Shown here: one piece after another, positions 16,722 to 25,790 of the stretch
How positions within the stretch are numbered: position 1 is the stretch's first letter
Layout of the letters: the number at the start of each line of letters is the position of its first letter
NCBI GenBank assembly: GCA_040081395.1
Contig: JBEBGN010000004.1
Span: 1 to 64,000 of the forward strand
Reading direction: 5' to 3'
Source of the DNA: UBA2982 sp040081395
GTDB taxonomy: Bacteria; Gemmatimonadota; Gemmatimonadetes; Longimicrobiales; Gaopeijiaceae
Length of the DNA: 64,000 nt
Made by a program: the position numbers and the translations under genes
The notes under the pieces: generated by a model
Seen by the model: only the letters and a program-made list of their open reading frames with translations
The model's database searches: none
What the model was told of the DNA's origin: nothing

Positions 16722-18598
16722 GAGCCCTCTGCAGAGTGCTGCGCGGCTTGGCCGTCACCGTAGCGTTGTCGGCGCGCGGCGCGTTTCCCGCGGCGGCCCA
16801 AGACGTCGACGCAGCTGCGGCCCTGCGCGGGCTACCTCTGCCCGCTGCCTACTACGAGCAGGTTCGGACCGACCCCACGGCCTATCAATTCAGTCGAGCG
16901 CTCTTCGCGCGTTCGGCGCCCGCCCGCGCCGCTGCCGCCGGCTCGGTTCGACTTCCTGTCGTGCTGGCCCTCTTCGCCGACTCACCGACGCCGACCATCA
17001 CGCGCGAGATGGTGCAGGAGGCGCTGTTCGACGGGCCTTCCCCGCACGGAACCCTCAGCGATGCGTACCGGGAAATGTCACGCGGTGCTCTCGACGTGCG
17101 GGGTGACGTCCTCCCCTGGGTGCGAACGAGCTGGACGGTCGCGCAGGTGGTCGGCGCGAGCGACGGGTTGGGCAACGACGGCAAGGTAGGGGCGTACTTC
17201 CGCGAGGCCCTGGATTCTCTGGACGGCACCGTCGACTTCGCTGTCTATGACAACGACGGTCCGGACGGAATTCCTGACAGTGGCGACGACGATGGCTTCG
17301 TCGACGTCGTCACCTTCGAGTATCTCGAAGTCGCGGCGTCCTGCGGCGGACCCGCCATCTGGCCGCATCGCTGGACGCTCGGGGCCCGCCTGGGGGCGCC
17401 GTATCGGACCGATGACCTCGGAGCCAGCGGCGACACGATCCGCGTTCAGGACTACATCACGCAGGGGGCGACGGACTGTACAGGTACCAGCGTGCAAGGT
17501 GCGGGTACGCTGGCGCACGAGTTCGGACACGCGCTCGGGCTCGCCGACTACTACCACTGGATCGATCGGGCCGCCGGTGCCCAGGGGCGCAGGTGGGTGC
17601 TCGGCTGCTGGGAACTCATGGCAGCCGGCTCATGGGGGTGCGGGCCGACCACGGCTCCCACCGGGACCTTCGGGCCGACGCACTTCACCGCGCCGCTCAA
17701 GCACGAGCTGGGGTGGCTGGATTATGTGACCGTGGGCGAGGTCTGGAATGAGGTCATCGAGCTCGAGCCCGTGCAGACCTCCGGGCAGGCCCTGCGCATC
17801 CCGATGGGGAGTGGCGGCAACGAGTTCTTGATCGCCGAGTACCGGCCCGCGACCGGCTTCGACCAACAGCTCCCCGCGGGGGGCGTGCTCTTCTACAAGC
17901 AGGACCTAACGGCCGCGCGGCAACCGGACCCGCTCAGTGGTGCCCCCTACTACCTCACGCTGCTCGAGCGCGACGCCAACCGCGGCCTCCTCCGTATGCA
18001 CGCGGAGGGGGGCAATCGCGGCGAAGCGGGGGACGCCTGGGCGGTGACCGGGTTCGACGGGGGGGACCTGCACGCACTGAGTCTTCCGGCCCTCACGCTG
18101 AGCGACGGCACCGCGACCCCGGTCGTCGTTCACGACGTCAGTGTGGTCAACGGACGCGCTCGACTCGTGGTGTCGACGTCGCCGACCCCGCGACTGATGG
18201 CCCGCTCGGGTTCGCCGCCGGGAAGCCTGGCCCTGCGCGTCGCCGGCGGGGTCATGCCGTACTCCATCACGGTTGGTGCTACAGCCGGGACAACGTCGTC
18301 CGTGAACGGCGACGACGTCGCCCTATCGATTGCGTCCGGCCCCTTCCTGGACTCCGATGCCGTGGTGTCGGTGCGTGACGCGGCCGGAACGATGTCCGTC
18401 CCGGTCTACTTCAGTGCCTCGGGTGCCACGACGTGGGCGCCCGATCCGGAGGGCTTGGCGGCCTTCTTCACGTCGGGTGGCACCGACCCCACGGCACCGA
18501 CTGGGGCCATGGCGGACTATCTCGACCAGGTCGGCAACGCCAATGGCGCATACGACGTGGGGGATCTGCGGCGCTGGCTTGCCACCCATACGCCGTGA
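16709..18598 (+). CDS. Secreted M6-family metalloprotease with C-terminal dockerin-like motif
   Basis: This ~629-residue exported protease has a signal peptide ending near PAAAQD (~31). The zinc site is HEFGHALGLAD (His270, Glu271, His274), followed by a YYHW segment and WELMAAGSWG, the combination typical of M6 (immune-inhibitor-A-like) peptidases. The last ~25 residues contain QVGNANGAYDVGDLRRWL, a dockerin/EF-like Asp-Asn-Gly pattern that may bind calcium or act as a sorting tag. The start is GTG 16709 or TTG 16718, both overlapping the lipoprotein gene. The protein probably digests extracellular protein. Confidence 0.85.
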   Translation: MGSLRALCRVLRGLAVTVALSARGAFPAAAQDVDAAAALRGLPLPAAYYEQVRTDPTAYQFSRALFARSAPARAAAAGSVRLPVVLALFADSPTPTITREMVQEALFDGPSPHGTLSDAYREMSRGALDVRGDVLPWVRTSWTVAQVVGASDGLGNDGKVGAYFREALDSLDGTVDFAVYDNDGPDGIPDSGDDDGFVDVVTFEYLEVAASCGGPAIWPHRWTLGARLGAPYRTDDLGASGDTIRVQDYITQGATDCTGTSVQGAGTLAHEFGHALGLADYYHWIDRAAGAQGRRWVLGCWELMAAGSWGCGPTTAPTGTFGPTHFTAPLKHELGWLDYVTVGEVWNEVIELEPVQTSGQALRIPMGSGGNEFLIAEYRPATGFDQQLPAGGVLFYKQDLTAARQPDPLSGAPYYLTLLERDANRGLLRMHAEGGNRGEAGDAWAVTGFDGGDLHALSLPALTLSDGTATPVVVHDVSVVNGRARLVVSTSPTPRLMARSGSPPGSLALRVAGGVMPYSITVGATAGTTSSVNGDDVALSIASGPFLDSDAVVSVRDAAGTMSVPVYFSASGATTWAPDPEGLAAFFTSGGTDPTAPTGAMADYLDQVGNANGAYDVGDLRRWLATHTP

Positions 18599-18605
18599 AA
18601 ACGAC

Positions 18606-18637
18606 GAGCCCCGCCCGGACTAGGCCGGACGGGGCTC
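18606..18637. terminator. Hairpin between convergent genes
   Basis: GAGCCCCG at 18606-18613 pairs with CGGGGCTC at 18630-18637, and CCGG inside pairs with a second CCGG around a short loop. The hairpin lies just after the M6 protease stop and before the converging Spy-like gene, so it can act in both directions. There is no U-tract, so termination is inferred from position. Confidence 0.6.
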
Positions 18638-18660
18638 GAATCGGGCTCGCTGGGTGCGTG

Positions 18661-19191
18661 TCAGCGTGGCCCGAATCCTCCTCTACCTCCACGTGGCCCG
18701 CGACCCGCGTCACCCGGAGCGAAGCCGCCCGGTCCGACACCGCCGCGTCCAACGCCGCCATTGCCGGGTCCAACGCCGCCACGGCCGGGTCCGAAGCCCT
18801 GTCGGCGATCGCGCACTCGGTCCGCGCGCGTCCGCATCTGGTCGACCGCGGTCCGCTGCTCCTCGGTCAACACCGCGTCGATGCGCGTACGCCGCTCTTC
18901 GGCTCGCCCTTCGGCAGCCGCCTGGCGATCCTCCTGAGCGGCAATCACCTCGCTGCGGCGCACCTGTCCCGCCGCGAGCTGTGACCTGAGCTCCGCCATT
19001 TCGGCCATCTCGGCCGAGCGCTGCGCCACGATCTCTCTGCGGATCGCATCCAAACGCTGGATCTGATCGGCGCTGAGCTCGAGGGTCTCCCGCGCACTCA
19101 TGATCGCCTCGACGCCCTGTCCGGAGATCCCCGGCGCGCTGACCAGCGCCAAACCAACCAGGATGAACGATGCCCTTCTCATGCCCTTCAT
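18661..19191 (-). CDS. Spy/CpxP-like periplasmic protein with Gly-rich tail
   Basis: This 176-residue exported protein has a signal peptide ending around SAPGISGQG. The mature part has two LTxxQ-like motifs, LSADQIQRL and LTEEQRTAV, around a long Arg/Glu/Ala-rich helix, which is the Spy/CpxP pattern of periplasmic chaperones and metal-stress proteins. The last ~45 residues are a low-complexity Gly/Arg/Pro tail (GFGPGRGG-type repeats). The ATG at 19191 follows GGAGAG at a good distance. The function is inferred from motif type only. Confidence 0.65.
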   Translation of the reverse strand: MKGMRRASFILVGLALVSAPGISGQGVEAIMSARETLELSADQIQRLDAIRREIVAQRSAEMAEMAELRSQLAAGQVRRSEVIAAQEDRQAAAEGRAEERRTRIDAVLTEEQRTAVDQMRTRADRVRDRRQGFGPGRGGVGPGNGGVGRGGVGPGGFAPGDAGRGPRGGRGGFGPR

Positions 19192-19275
19192 ATAGACGAC
19201 TCTCCAACGCACCCTAGGTTCGAGACGACTCCCTGTCGTCTCTCGTGCATTTCGAGTCTCGGTGCGGTGGCGTCG

Positions 19276-19872
19276 TTAAACGCCGATCACCACAGCGATC
19301 AGCCGACCGGGTCCGTGCACGCCCTTCACCATGACGTGACCGATGTCGGCGGACTTGGATGGTCCGGAGTGCAAGCCGAGCGCCGAGGGTAGGTCCGCGC
19401 GTAAGGTCATCAACGCGGAGCGAAACGTGTCGTGCACATCGCGTCGATGCACGAACACGACGTGGGTGGGCGGGAGGAGTTGAGCGCGGCGCCCGTCGCG
19501 GGCGTCCATGACCAACGAGCCCGTCTCGGCGATCGCGCAGCGCGCCATCGAGACACCGAGAGGTGCTTCGTCGGGCACGCGCTCCGGCAGGCTGGGACGG
19601 AGCGCAGCGGGCACGGTCGCTCCCGACGCGGCGGAAGGAAAGTCGGCCGCGAAGCGCGCGAGCCATGCCGCAGCGGTCGGCTCGTCCGGTTGGCACACGA
19701 CCTCGCCCCCAGCGCTCTCGAGCATTGCCCTGAAGCCCTCGACGCCTGCGCGCACGGCACCGTCTGGTCGCCACCCCTCGAAGGGACGCGGCAGGTTGGT
19801 CGTCTCGCGATCCCTCAACGCGTCGCGGACTCGCCCGAGGATGCGGTCTCTCGCTGCGTTTGGCCCACTCAC
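19276..19872 (-). CDS. lutC: Lactate utilization protein C (LUD domain)
   Basis: This 198-residue LUD-domain protein is the LutC/YkgG subunit of the non-flavin L-lactate dehydrogenase complex, which oxidises lactate to pyruvate. Diagnostic segments are AIAETGSLVMD, LLPPTHVVFV and GPSKSADIGHVMVKGVHGPGRL near the C-terminus. The GTG start overlaps the stop of lutB by 4 nt (GTGA). It is the last gene of a five-gene coupled series. Confidence 0.93.
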   Translation of the reverse strand: MSGPNAARDRILGRVRDALRDRETTNLPRPFEGWRPDGAVRAGVEGFRAMLESAGGEVVCQPDEPTAAAWLARFAADFPSAASGATVPAALRPSLPERVPDEAPLGVSMARCAIAETGSLVMDARDGRRAQLLPPTHVVFVHRRDVHDTFRSALMTLRADLPSALGLHSGPSKSADIGHVMVKGVHGPGRLIAVVIGV

Positions 19873-21266
19873 TCGATGCCGTCCTTCCACAGAGAGCGGA
19901 AGCTCTTCGGACTCGGCTCCGGCGCCGAGCGCTCCTGCATCCATCCGCTCAGAATCGGGAGTGCGCGCCCACCGGCGCTCCATGGCAGCACACGCATCAG
20001 TGCGGCCCCGACGTCGAACAAGCCACGATGCTCGGCAGCGGCTGTGAAGGCGGTGATGCCGATGGCTTCGGTGGTGGATCCGAGGCCCGCTTCGACGGCC
20101 TTCTCGCGCCAATGGAGCAACAGGTCTGGAATCGGGATGCGAACGGGGCAAGCGTCGGCGCAAGCGCCGCAGAGCGTAGACGCGAACGGGAGGGGCATGG
20201 ATTCCTCCAGCCCGAGGAGCGCCGGCGCGATGATTGCCCCGATGGGACCCGAGTAGGTCCATCCGTACGCGTGTCCCCCCGTCTGACGGTAGACCGGGCA
20301 GATGTTCAGGCACGCGCCGCAGCGCACGCATCGCAACGCTTCCCACGCGGCATCGTCGGCGAGCAGGCGCGTTCGGCCGTTGTCCACAAAGACGACGTGC
20401 ACTTCTTCCGGGCCGTCCGACTCGTCCTGCCTCCGCGGCCCCTGGATGAGCGACACGTAGTTGCCGATCGGCTGGCCGGTGGAGGCGCGCGTAGTGAGCT
20501 GCACGAATCCGGCGATGTCCTCCAGCCTCGGTACGATCTTCTCGATGCCCACGAACGCGACATGCACACGCGGAAGCGAGGTGCTGAGGCGAATATTCCC
20601 TTCGTTCTCGATCAACGCGATGGTGCCGGTGTCCGCCGCCAGGAAGTTCGCGCCGCTGATCCCGAGGTCGGCAGCCAGGAACTCTTTGCGCAGGACCTCC
20701 CGCGCGGCGCGCGCCAGCGTGTCGGGATCCCCGTCCAGGGGCGTGCCGAAGCGTTCGTGAAACAGCTTCTGGCAGTCGGCCACGCTCAGGTGGATGGCAG
20801 GCCCCACGATGTGCGTCGGTGGCTGGTCGAGCATCTGGACGATGTACTCGCCCAGGTCCCCTTCGCGTACGTGGACCCCGAGGCCTTCCAGGTGCGCGTT
20901 CACGCCGAGCTCTTCCGTGAGCATGCTCTTGCCCTTGATCGCGCGCTTCAGGTCGTGCTCGCGCACGATGCCGCGTAGCGCGGTGAGCGCGTCGGTGGCG
21001 GTCTCGGCCCAGTGCACGTGCACGCCGTTGGCGACGAGGCTCGCCTCGGCTTGCTCGAGGTACCGATCGAGGTGCGTGAGCATGTGCGTCTTCACGTCGC
21101 GCGCCCAGTCACGCCAACGACTCGAGTCGATCTCGGCGTAGGCGCGTCCGCGGTTCACGTTCGAGTGGTCGGTGGCTGCGGTCACCGCCGCGCGCACGCC
21201 CGGCTGCTCGATGATCGTGCGCGCCGCCACTGCCCGGTAACGCCCCGGCCCGGTGCCGCCGCTCAT
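19869..21266 (-). CDS. lutB: Lactate utilization iron-sulfur protein LutB
   Basis: This 465-residue LutB has an N-terminal LUD domain (LTEELGVNAHLEGLG..., GISGANFLAADTGTI) followed by two [4Fe-4S] ferredoxin motifs, CVRCGACLNICPVY and CGACADACPV. A C-terminal DUF3390-like segment is present. It transfers electrons in the LutABC lactate oxidase. The ATG overlaps the lutA stop (ATGA), and the end overlaps lutC, so stoichiometric translation is likely. Confidence 0.95.
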   Translation of the reverse strand: MSGGTGPGRYRAVAARTIIEQPGVRAAVTAATDHSNVNRGRAYAEIDSSRWRDWARDVKTHMLTHLDRYLEQAEASLVANGVHVHWAETATDALTALRGIVREHDLKRAIKGKSMLTEELGVNAHLEGLGVHVREGDLGEYIVQMLDQPPTHIVGPAIHLSVADCQKLFHERFGTPLDGDPDTLARAAREVLRKEFLAADLGISGANFLAADTGTIALIENEGNIRLSTSLPRVHVAFVGIEKIVPRLEDIAGFVQLTTRASTGQPIGNYVSLIQGPRRQDESDGPEEVHVVFVDNGRTRLLADDAAWEALRCVRCGACLNICPVYRQTGGHAYGWTYSGPIGAIIAPALLGLEESMPLPFASTLCGACADACPVRIPIPDLLLHWREKAVEAGLGSTTEAIGITAFTAAAEHRGLFDVGAALMRVLPWSAGGRALPILSGWMQERSAPEPSPKSFRSLWKDGIE

Positions 21267-21994
21267 CGCGGGACGCCCGCTCCCACACCCCGCCAGAGCG
21301 CGCTCGCCAGGTGCAGAAAGCGCGGTTGGCCGGGTCGACGCGCGGCCCGACCGGAGAGCTGGAGGAGGCACCCCGCGTCGGTCGAGGTGACGAAGTCGCC
21401 CGGGGGGAGCGTGCCGAGCTTGCGGTCCGCCATACCGGCCGAGACCTCGGGGAGCTTGGCGCTGAACAGACCGCCGAAGCCGCAGCACTCCTCTGCGGCC
21501 ACCCACGGAATCACCTCGGCGCCACAGCCGCGCAGGAGATTCTGCGGCTCGTCACGCACGCCGAGCTCCCGTAGAGCATGACAGCTGTGGTGGTAGATCA
21601 CGCGCGCGCCGGCGAGGCCTGAACCGAGACGCTCGACGCCGAGCACGCCCACCAAGAACTGTGACAGCTCGTAGGTCCGCCCGGCCAACGACTGCGCAGC
21701 GCCGTCCCCTCCGGGAAGCAGGGAAGGGTAGAAACAGCGGAGCATCCCCGCGCAGCTCCCCGAGGGAAGCACGACGTACTCCGCGTCGCGCAGGACGTCG
21801 AGAGTGTGCCGAGCCATGCGCGCTGCCTCGCTCCGGCGGCCCGCGTTGAACGCGGGTTGTCCGCAGCACGTCTGACCCGAGGGAACGTCGACGTGCGCGC
21901 CAAGGTGCCGCAGCAGTCGCACCGTGTCCGCGCAGGCCTCTGCGTAGAACTGATCCGCGAGGCAGGTGGCGAAGAGGGCGACCCGGATACTCAC
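21263..21994 (-). CDS. lutA: Lactate utilization protein LutA (CCG-domain Fe-S protein)
   Basis: This 243-residue protein has two Cys-rich CCG domains: TCCGQPAFNAG with an upstream CLADQFY, and HHSCHALRELG with EECCGFGGLFS. These match LutA/glycolate-oxidase GlcF-like cluster-binding domains. The GTG start overlaps the stop of the upstream membrane-protein gene by 4 nt (GTGA). No lactate permease or LutR-type regulator is visible nearby. Confidence 0.94.
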   Translation of the reverse strand: MSIRVALFATCLADQFYAEACADTVRLLRHLGAHVDVPSGQTCCGQPAFNAGRRSEAARMARHTLDVLRDAEYVVLPSGSCAGMLRCFYPSLLPGGDGAAQSLAGRTYELSQFLVGVLGVERLGSGLAGARVIYHHSCHALRELGVRDEPQNLLRGCGAEVIPWVAAEECCGFGGLFSAKLPEVSAGMADRKLGTLPPGDFVTSTDAGCLLQLSGRAARRPGQPRFLHLASALWRGVGAGVPR

Positions 21995-23568
21995 AGGGTC
22001 GGCGCGTCCGGGTCGGGCAGAACCTCGAACACCGCCTCTCGTTGTGTCTCGAGTGCGAGCCTGTAGCGCGGGTCGTTGAGCAGGTAGAGCGAGAAGCGGG
22101 GGTTGCGATAGGGCTCGACCACCACCCAGCGCGCGCCGAAGTGGTCGGTGAGCACCCGGTGCGTGTCGTTCGCGTCGCCGCTCGCGCACGGGAACGCATC
22201 GCACGTCCACTCGGTGTTCAAGTCGGCCGACAGATAGAAGAACTCCCAATAGCGCCGCGAGTCGTGCGCGAGCTGGAAGACCGGATCCATCCCACCCAGG
22301 TAGCGGCTCGTGCGATTGTGGGCCAAGAGTGGTCCGAAGTTGTCCCACTTGGCGTGGAAGACGACGTCACCGGGAGTGGCCTGCCCCTCCAGGAAGTCCG
22401 CCACCTGCGCCATGGTGTCCGGGGGTGAAGCCACGAGCTCCACGTTGAGCGCGTATCGCCACGCGCCCCAGCCCAGATGCCCGGCCAGGACGAGCGCGCC
22501 TGCGGCGCGGACGGCACGGCGTGCCGTCAGCGTGCGCACTTGGTCCCAGAGGAACGGGAAGGCGAGGGCCCCGAACGCGACCCAGTACTCCATGGCCCTC
22601 CTCGCGGAGAACAGCGTGAGGAGCAGGAACGCGGTCGATACGAGCAGTGCGCTCACGAGGAGCGTGCGCTGCTCTGGCCTCGCCCGGAGTCCGCCGGTCG
22701 CCACGCCGTGGATGGCCACACCGATGGCCGCGAGCCAGGCAATGAGGAAGAGCCATGACGTCCTGGTCAGCTCTCCGAGCGACAGCGGATAAAGCTCGGC
22801 CGCGAACGTGAGTGGCTCTTCGGTGGCCTTTTCGGCGAGCAGTCGGATGATCTGCACGCCCGCGAGCGCAGCCGTGTCGATGGGATGCGGGCGCAGGAGC
22901 CAGCCCGCGCCCACGCCGAGCGTCACCGCCGCGATCGCGGTGATCGGTGCGACGCTCTCCGGGGCGCGTGGAACGACCAGTCCCCGCTCGACGGCCCGAA
23001 CGAACGCATACGCCACGGCCACCGCGATCGGGGCCCACGCCAGTCCGATGTGAACCCAGGCGACCGCCGCGCCGAGCAGCGCTGCCTGCCACCAGCGTCC
23101 ACGGACCAGCACCGCGAGGAGGAGGAGCGCGCCCGCGAGCGAGAGCATGTGCGGGCGCAGCATGACCTGGCGGAAGAGCACATTCGGCACGGCGAGAAAG
23201 AACACCAGCGTCCACCAGGTGGCCGACTCGACGCTGTGTCGCCGAAGCGCAACATAGAAGCTGCCGACCAGCAGGACCGTCAGCATCAGCGCGGCGAGGC
23301 GGATGCCCCAGGCCACCGAGTCCAGGGCAGCGATCGGCACGAGCGCAACGTGGAAGCCCCACCAGAGGTCCGCGCCGCGGTCCGCGATGACGGACTGCGT
23401 GGCCCAGGGAAAGGACGTGTCGAAGATGGAGCCTTCGGCGTACGCCGCGGCATGCCCGAAGTGATAGAAGGCATCCGGGTCTGCGATCTTCGGGAACAGC
23501 GATGCGTGCGCCACCAGCACGGCCAGGACCAGGACGATCCCGGGGAGCGTCGGGGCGCGGTGTATCAC
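21991..23568 (-). CDS. Multi-spanning membrane protein, GT-C glycosyltransferase-like
   Basis: This 525-residue protein has about 10-11 hydrophobic segments in its first ~400 residues and a hydrophilic C-terminal domain of ~130 residues. The first periplasmic loop contains the acidic motif DPDAFYHFGHA right after the first membrane helix, the position where GT-C enzymes (STT3, PMT, ArnT families) carry the metal/lipid-phosphate-binding Asp. The C-terminal part (GDVVFHAKWDNFGPLL..., ARWVVVEPYRN) resembles the lumenal domain of such proteins. It lies 4 nt after the desaturase gene and overlaps lutA. The sugar or acceptor is unknown. Confidence 0.65.
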   Translation of the reverse strand: MIHRAPTLPGIVLVLAVLVAHASLFPKIADPDAFYHFGHAAAYAEGSIFDTSFPWATQSVIADRGADLWWGFHVALVPIAALDSVAWGIRLAALMLTVLLVGSFYVALRRHSVESATWWTLVFFLAVPNVLFRQVMLRPHMLSLAGALLLLAVLVRGRWWQAALLGAAVAWVHIGLAWAPIAVAVAYAFVRAVERGLVVPRAPESVAPITAIAAVTLGVGAGWLLRPHPIDTAALAGVQIIRLLAEKATEEPLTFAAELYPLSLGELTRTSWLFLIAWLAAIGVAIHGVATGGLRARPEQRTLLVSALLVSTAFLLLTLFSARRAMEYWVAFGALAFPFLWDQVRTLTARRAVRAAGALVLAGHLGWGAWRYALNVELVASPPDTMAQVADFLEGQATPGDVVFHAKWDNFGPLLAHNRTSRYLGGMDPVFQLAHDSRRYWEFFYLSADLNTEWTCDAFPCASGDANDTHRVLTDHFGARWVVVEPYRNPRFSLYLLNDPRYRLALETQREAVFEVLPDPDAPTL

Positions 23569-23572
23569 CTCG

Positions 23573-24598
23573 TCAGGCGGCCGCCCGCATCCTCTTGAGG
23601 TCCTTGAAGCGGATCAGCTTGCGGCTCTCTTCGTCCCACAGCGCGAGGTTGATCAGCTTGATCGTGTCCCGGAAGCGGACCTTGTTCACGACGTGGAACT
23701 CCGGATTCTCGTCGTGCACCTGTTGGAGCTTGTAGTTCGGAATGCGCGCGCTCATGTGGTGCACGTGGTGTACGCCGATGCTCGCGGTCAGCCACTGGAG
23801 CGGCTTCGGCAGCACGAGATACGAGCTTCCATGGAGGGACGCGTCGTAGTAGTCCCACTCCTGGTGCCAGTGCCAGTAGGTGTCCTCGTACTGGTGCTGC
23901 ACGTAGAACATCCAGATGCCGATCGTGGACGCGATGAGCGTGATCGGAAGCTGTACCAGCAGGAAGCGGTCGAGTCCGATGGTCGCCCACGCCACCGCGA
24001 GCACGCCGACGAGCGCGACGTTCGTCCACCACACGCTTGCCCAGGCCTGCTTCCAATCCCGCGGAACGTCCCAGGGAAAGCGATGCTTGACGATGAACTG
24101 GAAGAACGGCGCCAGGCCGAAGAGCACGAGCGGGTGGCGATAGAGTCGATAGCGCAGACGTCGGGACTTCGGCCACGACAGGTACTCGCGCACGGTGAAC
24201 GTGTCGACGTCGCCGAAGCCCCTGAAGTCCAGGTCTCCCGAGTGCGCGTGGTGGTACGCGTGCGTGCGCTTCCAGTAGTCGTACGGAGTCAGGAGCACGA
24301 CCCCGATGCACCTGCCCACCCAGTCCCGCGCGTCGCGTGAGTGAAAGAACGAGCCATGACCGCAGTCGTGCTGGATCATGAACATCCGCATCAGGAATCC
24401 CGCGGCGGGAATCGCCACCAACAGGGTCAGCCAATACCCCACCTCGAGGCTCCGCAGGGCCAACCACCAAAGCGCCACGAATGGAATCACGGAGGTGAGG
24501 ATCTGCGTCACGCTCCGCCGCGTATCGGCGCCCAGATACGGCTCCAGGATGTGATTCCAGCGCTCCACGGCCTCACGGTCGGGCTTGCGGTGGCTCAT
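23573..24598 (-). CDS. Membrane fatty acid desaturase (DesA/omega-6 type)
   Basis: This 341-residue di-iron desaturase introduces a double bond into acyl chains in the membrane. All three His boxes are present: HDCGHGS (~78), HAYHHAHSGD (~112) and HHVHHMSARIPNYKL (~276). Four hydrophobic segments lie between them in the usual pattern. It is the first gene of the coupled series desaturase-GT-C-lutA-lutB-lutC. The positional specificity cannot be read from the sequence. Confidence 0.92.
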   Translation of the reverse strand: MSHRKPDREAVERWNHILEPYLGADTRRSVTQILTSVIPFVALWWLALRSLEVGYWLTLLVAIPAAGFLMRMFMIQHDCGHGSFFHSRDARDWVGRCIGVVLLTPYDYWKRTHAYHHAHSGDLDFRGFGDVDTFTVREYLSWPKSRRLRYRLYRHPLVLFGLAPFFQFIVKHRFPWDVPRDWKQAWASVWWTNVALVGVLAVAWATIGLDRFLLVQLPITLIASTIGIWMFYVQHQYEDTYWHWHQEWDYYDASLHGSSYLVLPKPLQWLTASIGVHHVHHMSARIPNYKLQQVHDENPEFHVVNKVRFRDTIKLINLALWDEESRKLIRFKDLKRMRAAA

Positions 24599-24668
24599 CG
24601 GGTCGCGGTCTGGGGTGGGTCAAAGTGCGCGGCCCCGACGGTAGGAGCACCACCCGACCGGGACAAGT

Positions 24669-24686
24669 GGGGGGCGACCGCCCCCG
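24669..24686 (-). terminator. GC hairpin downstream of the MBL gene
   Basis: GGGGGCG at 24670-24676 is complementary to CGCCCCC at 24679-24685, giving a compact palindrome just after the stop of the metallo-beta-lactamase-fold gene. There is no T-run on either side, so this is a weak terminator candidate. Confidence 0.35.
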
Positions 24687-24692
24687 CGTGTC

Positions 24693-25766
24693 CTACAGAA
24701 CCACCTGGCTCTCCAGTCGCAGTTGCGCGGCGCGAGCGCACCCCTGCATGACCTGGAAGTACCGCTGCACCGACTCCTCGCCCACGATGTACGGATGGGT
24801 CCCTGCGGGAACGCCCATCAGCTGTAGGGCTCTCCAACCGGCGAGCAGACGGTTCTTCGTCGTGGCGCTGTCGAACTCGGAGTGGTTCGACAGGATGACC
24901 GTGGCGCCGGTGCTCGCGGCCTGCTCTGCCATGTGGCGTTGCGAGTCGATGTAGGTCTGGAAGTTCTGGATTCCCGGGTTGGGCGCGTTGTTCACGAAGT
25001 TGAACGCGGTACCACCCGAGTAGGCGACGTTCACGGGCCTACCGTTCTCCTGTACGGTGAACGTGTACGACAGCGTGCCGGGTGTGTGGCCGGGGGTCTC
25101 CCAGACGGTGACCGAAGCGTCCCCCAGTGTGATGCGCATGCCGTCCGTCGCGACGATGTCCCGCCGCGGCGCCATCGTCCGATAGCGGTTGGGGTAGCGC
25201 TCGACCAGATCCCAATCGGGGGCGCCCATGACCACCCTCGCGCCGTACCGCTCCTGGAGCATCTGCGCTCCGCCGATGTGATCTCCGTGCGCGTGCGAGA
25301 TGATGACGTAGCGGATGTCGGCAGGATCGAGTCCGAGACGGCGCAGACCTCCGATCACCAGCTCTTCGGAGTTATACGGGTAGATCGTGTCGAGGATGAT
25401 GATGCCCTCGCTGGTGGTGATCGCCCACGAACTGTGCTCACTCCCACCGACGAAATAGAAATTGTCGAAGACCCGAGCCGGGTCGGCGTACCAGTTCTCG
25501 CGAGGGGGCGCGGTGGAGGGGTCGGTCACGTAGCGCGGCACGTTGTCGTTCGTGTTCTCGCCCCCGCTCGCAGGTAGTAGACAGATCCGGTTGAGCGTGC
25601 CGAGATGCTCGGTGCCGGCGGCCTGTTTGGCCGAACGGATCGCATCCTCGATCTCCGCATCGAAGTCGCGACCGCGGTTGCCCTGAGCGGCCAATGGGGT
25701 CGTACAGCCGAGTGCGACCGTGGCGAATGCCAAGGCGCCGACGTAGGGGACGGCAACTGATCTCAT
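24693..25766 (-). CDS. Secreted metallo-beta-lactamase-fold hydrolase (subclass B3-like)
   Basis: This 357-residue protein has a signal sequence (TTPLAAQG near 28). The zinc motif is HAHGDHIGG (~157), with GHTPGTLSY (~228) as the third ligand region and SNHSEFD further on as the B3-type His. Such proteins can be B3 beta-lactamases or related periplasmic lactonases. The C-terminal segment with a conserved YIVGEESVQRYF is shared with B3-like hypothetical enzymes of this phylum-type, as far as I recall. Activity against beta-lactams cannot be inferred. Confidence 0.85.
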   Translation of the reverse strand: MRSVAVPYVGALAFATVALGCTTPLAAQGNRGRDFDAEIEDAIRSAKQAAGTEHLGTLNRICLLPASGGENTNDNVPRYVTDPSTAPPRENWYADPARVFDNFYFVGGSEHSSWAITTSEGIIILDTIYPYNSEELVIGGLRRLGLDPADIRYVIISHAHGDHIGGAQMLQERYGARVVMGAPDWDLVERYPNRYRTMAPRRDIVATDGMRITLGDASVTVWETPGHTPGTLSYTFTVQENGRPVNVAYSGGTAFNFVNNAPNPGIQNFQTYIDSQRHMAEQAASTGATVILSNHSEFDSATTKNRLLAGWRALQLMGVPAGTHPYIVGEESVQRYFQVMQGCARAAQLRLESQVVL

Positions 25767-25790
25767 GGGGATCCTCGTGGGTGCGTCCGG

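Noticed and set aside
18661..18800. Gly/Arg codon repeats as a possible tandem repeat or CRISPR-like array
   Set aside because: They are short irregular codon-level repeats encoding the Gly-rich tail of a Spy-like protein. There are no regular spacers.
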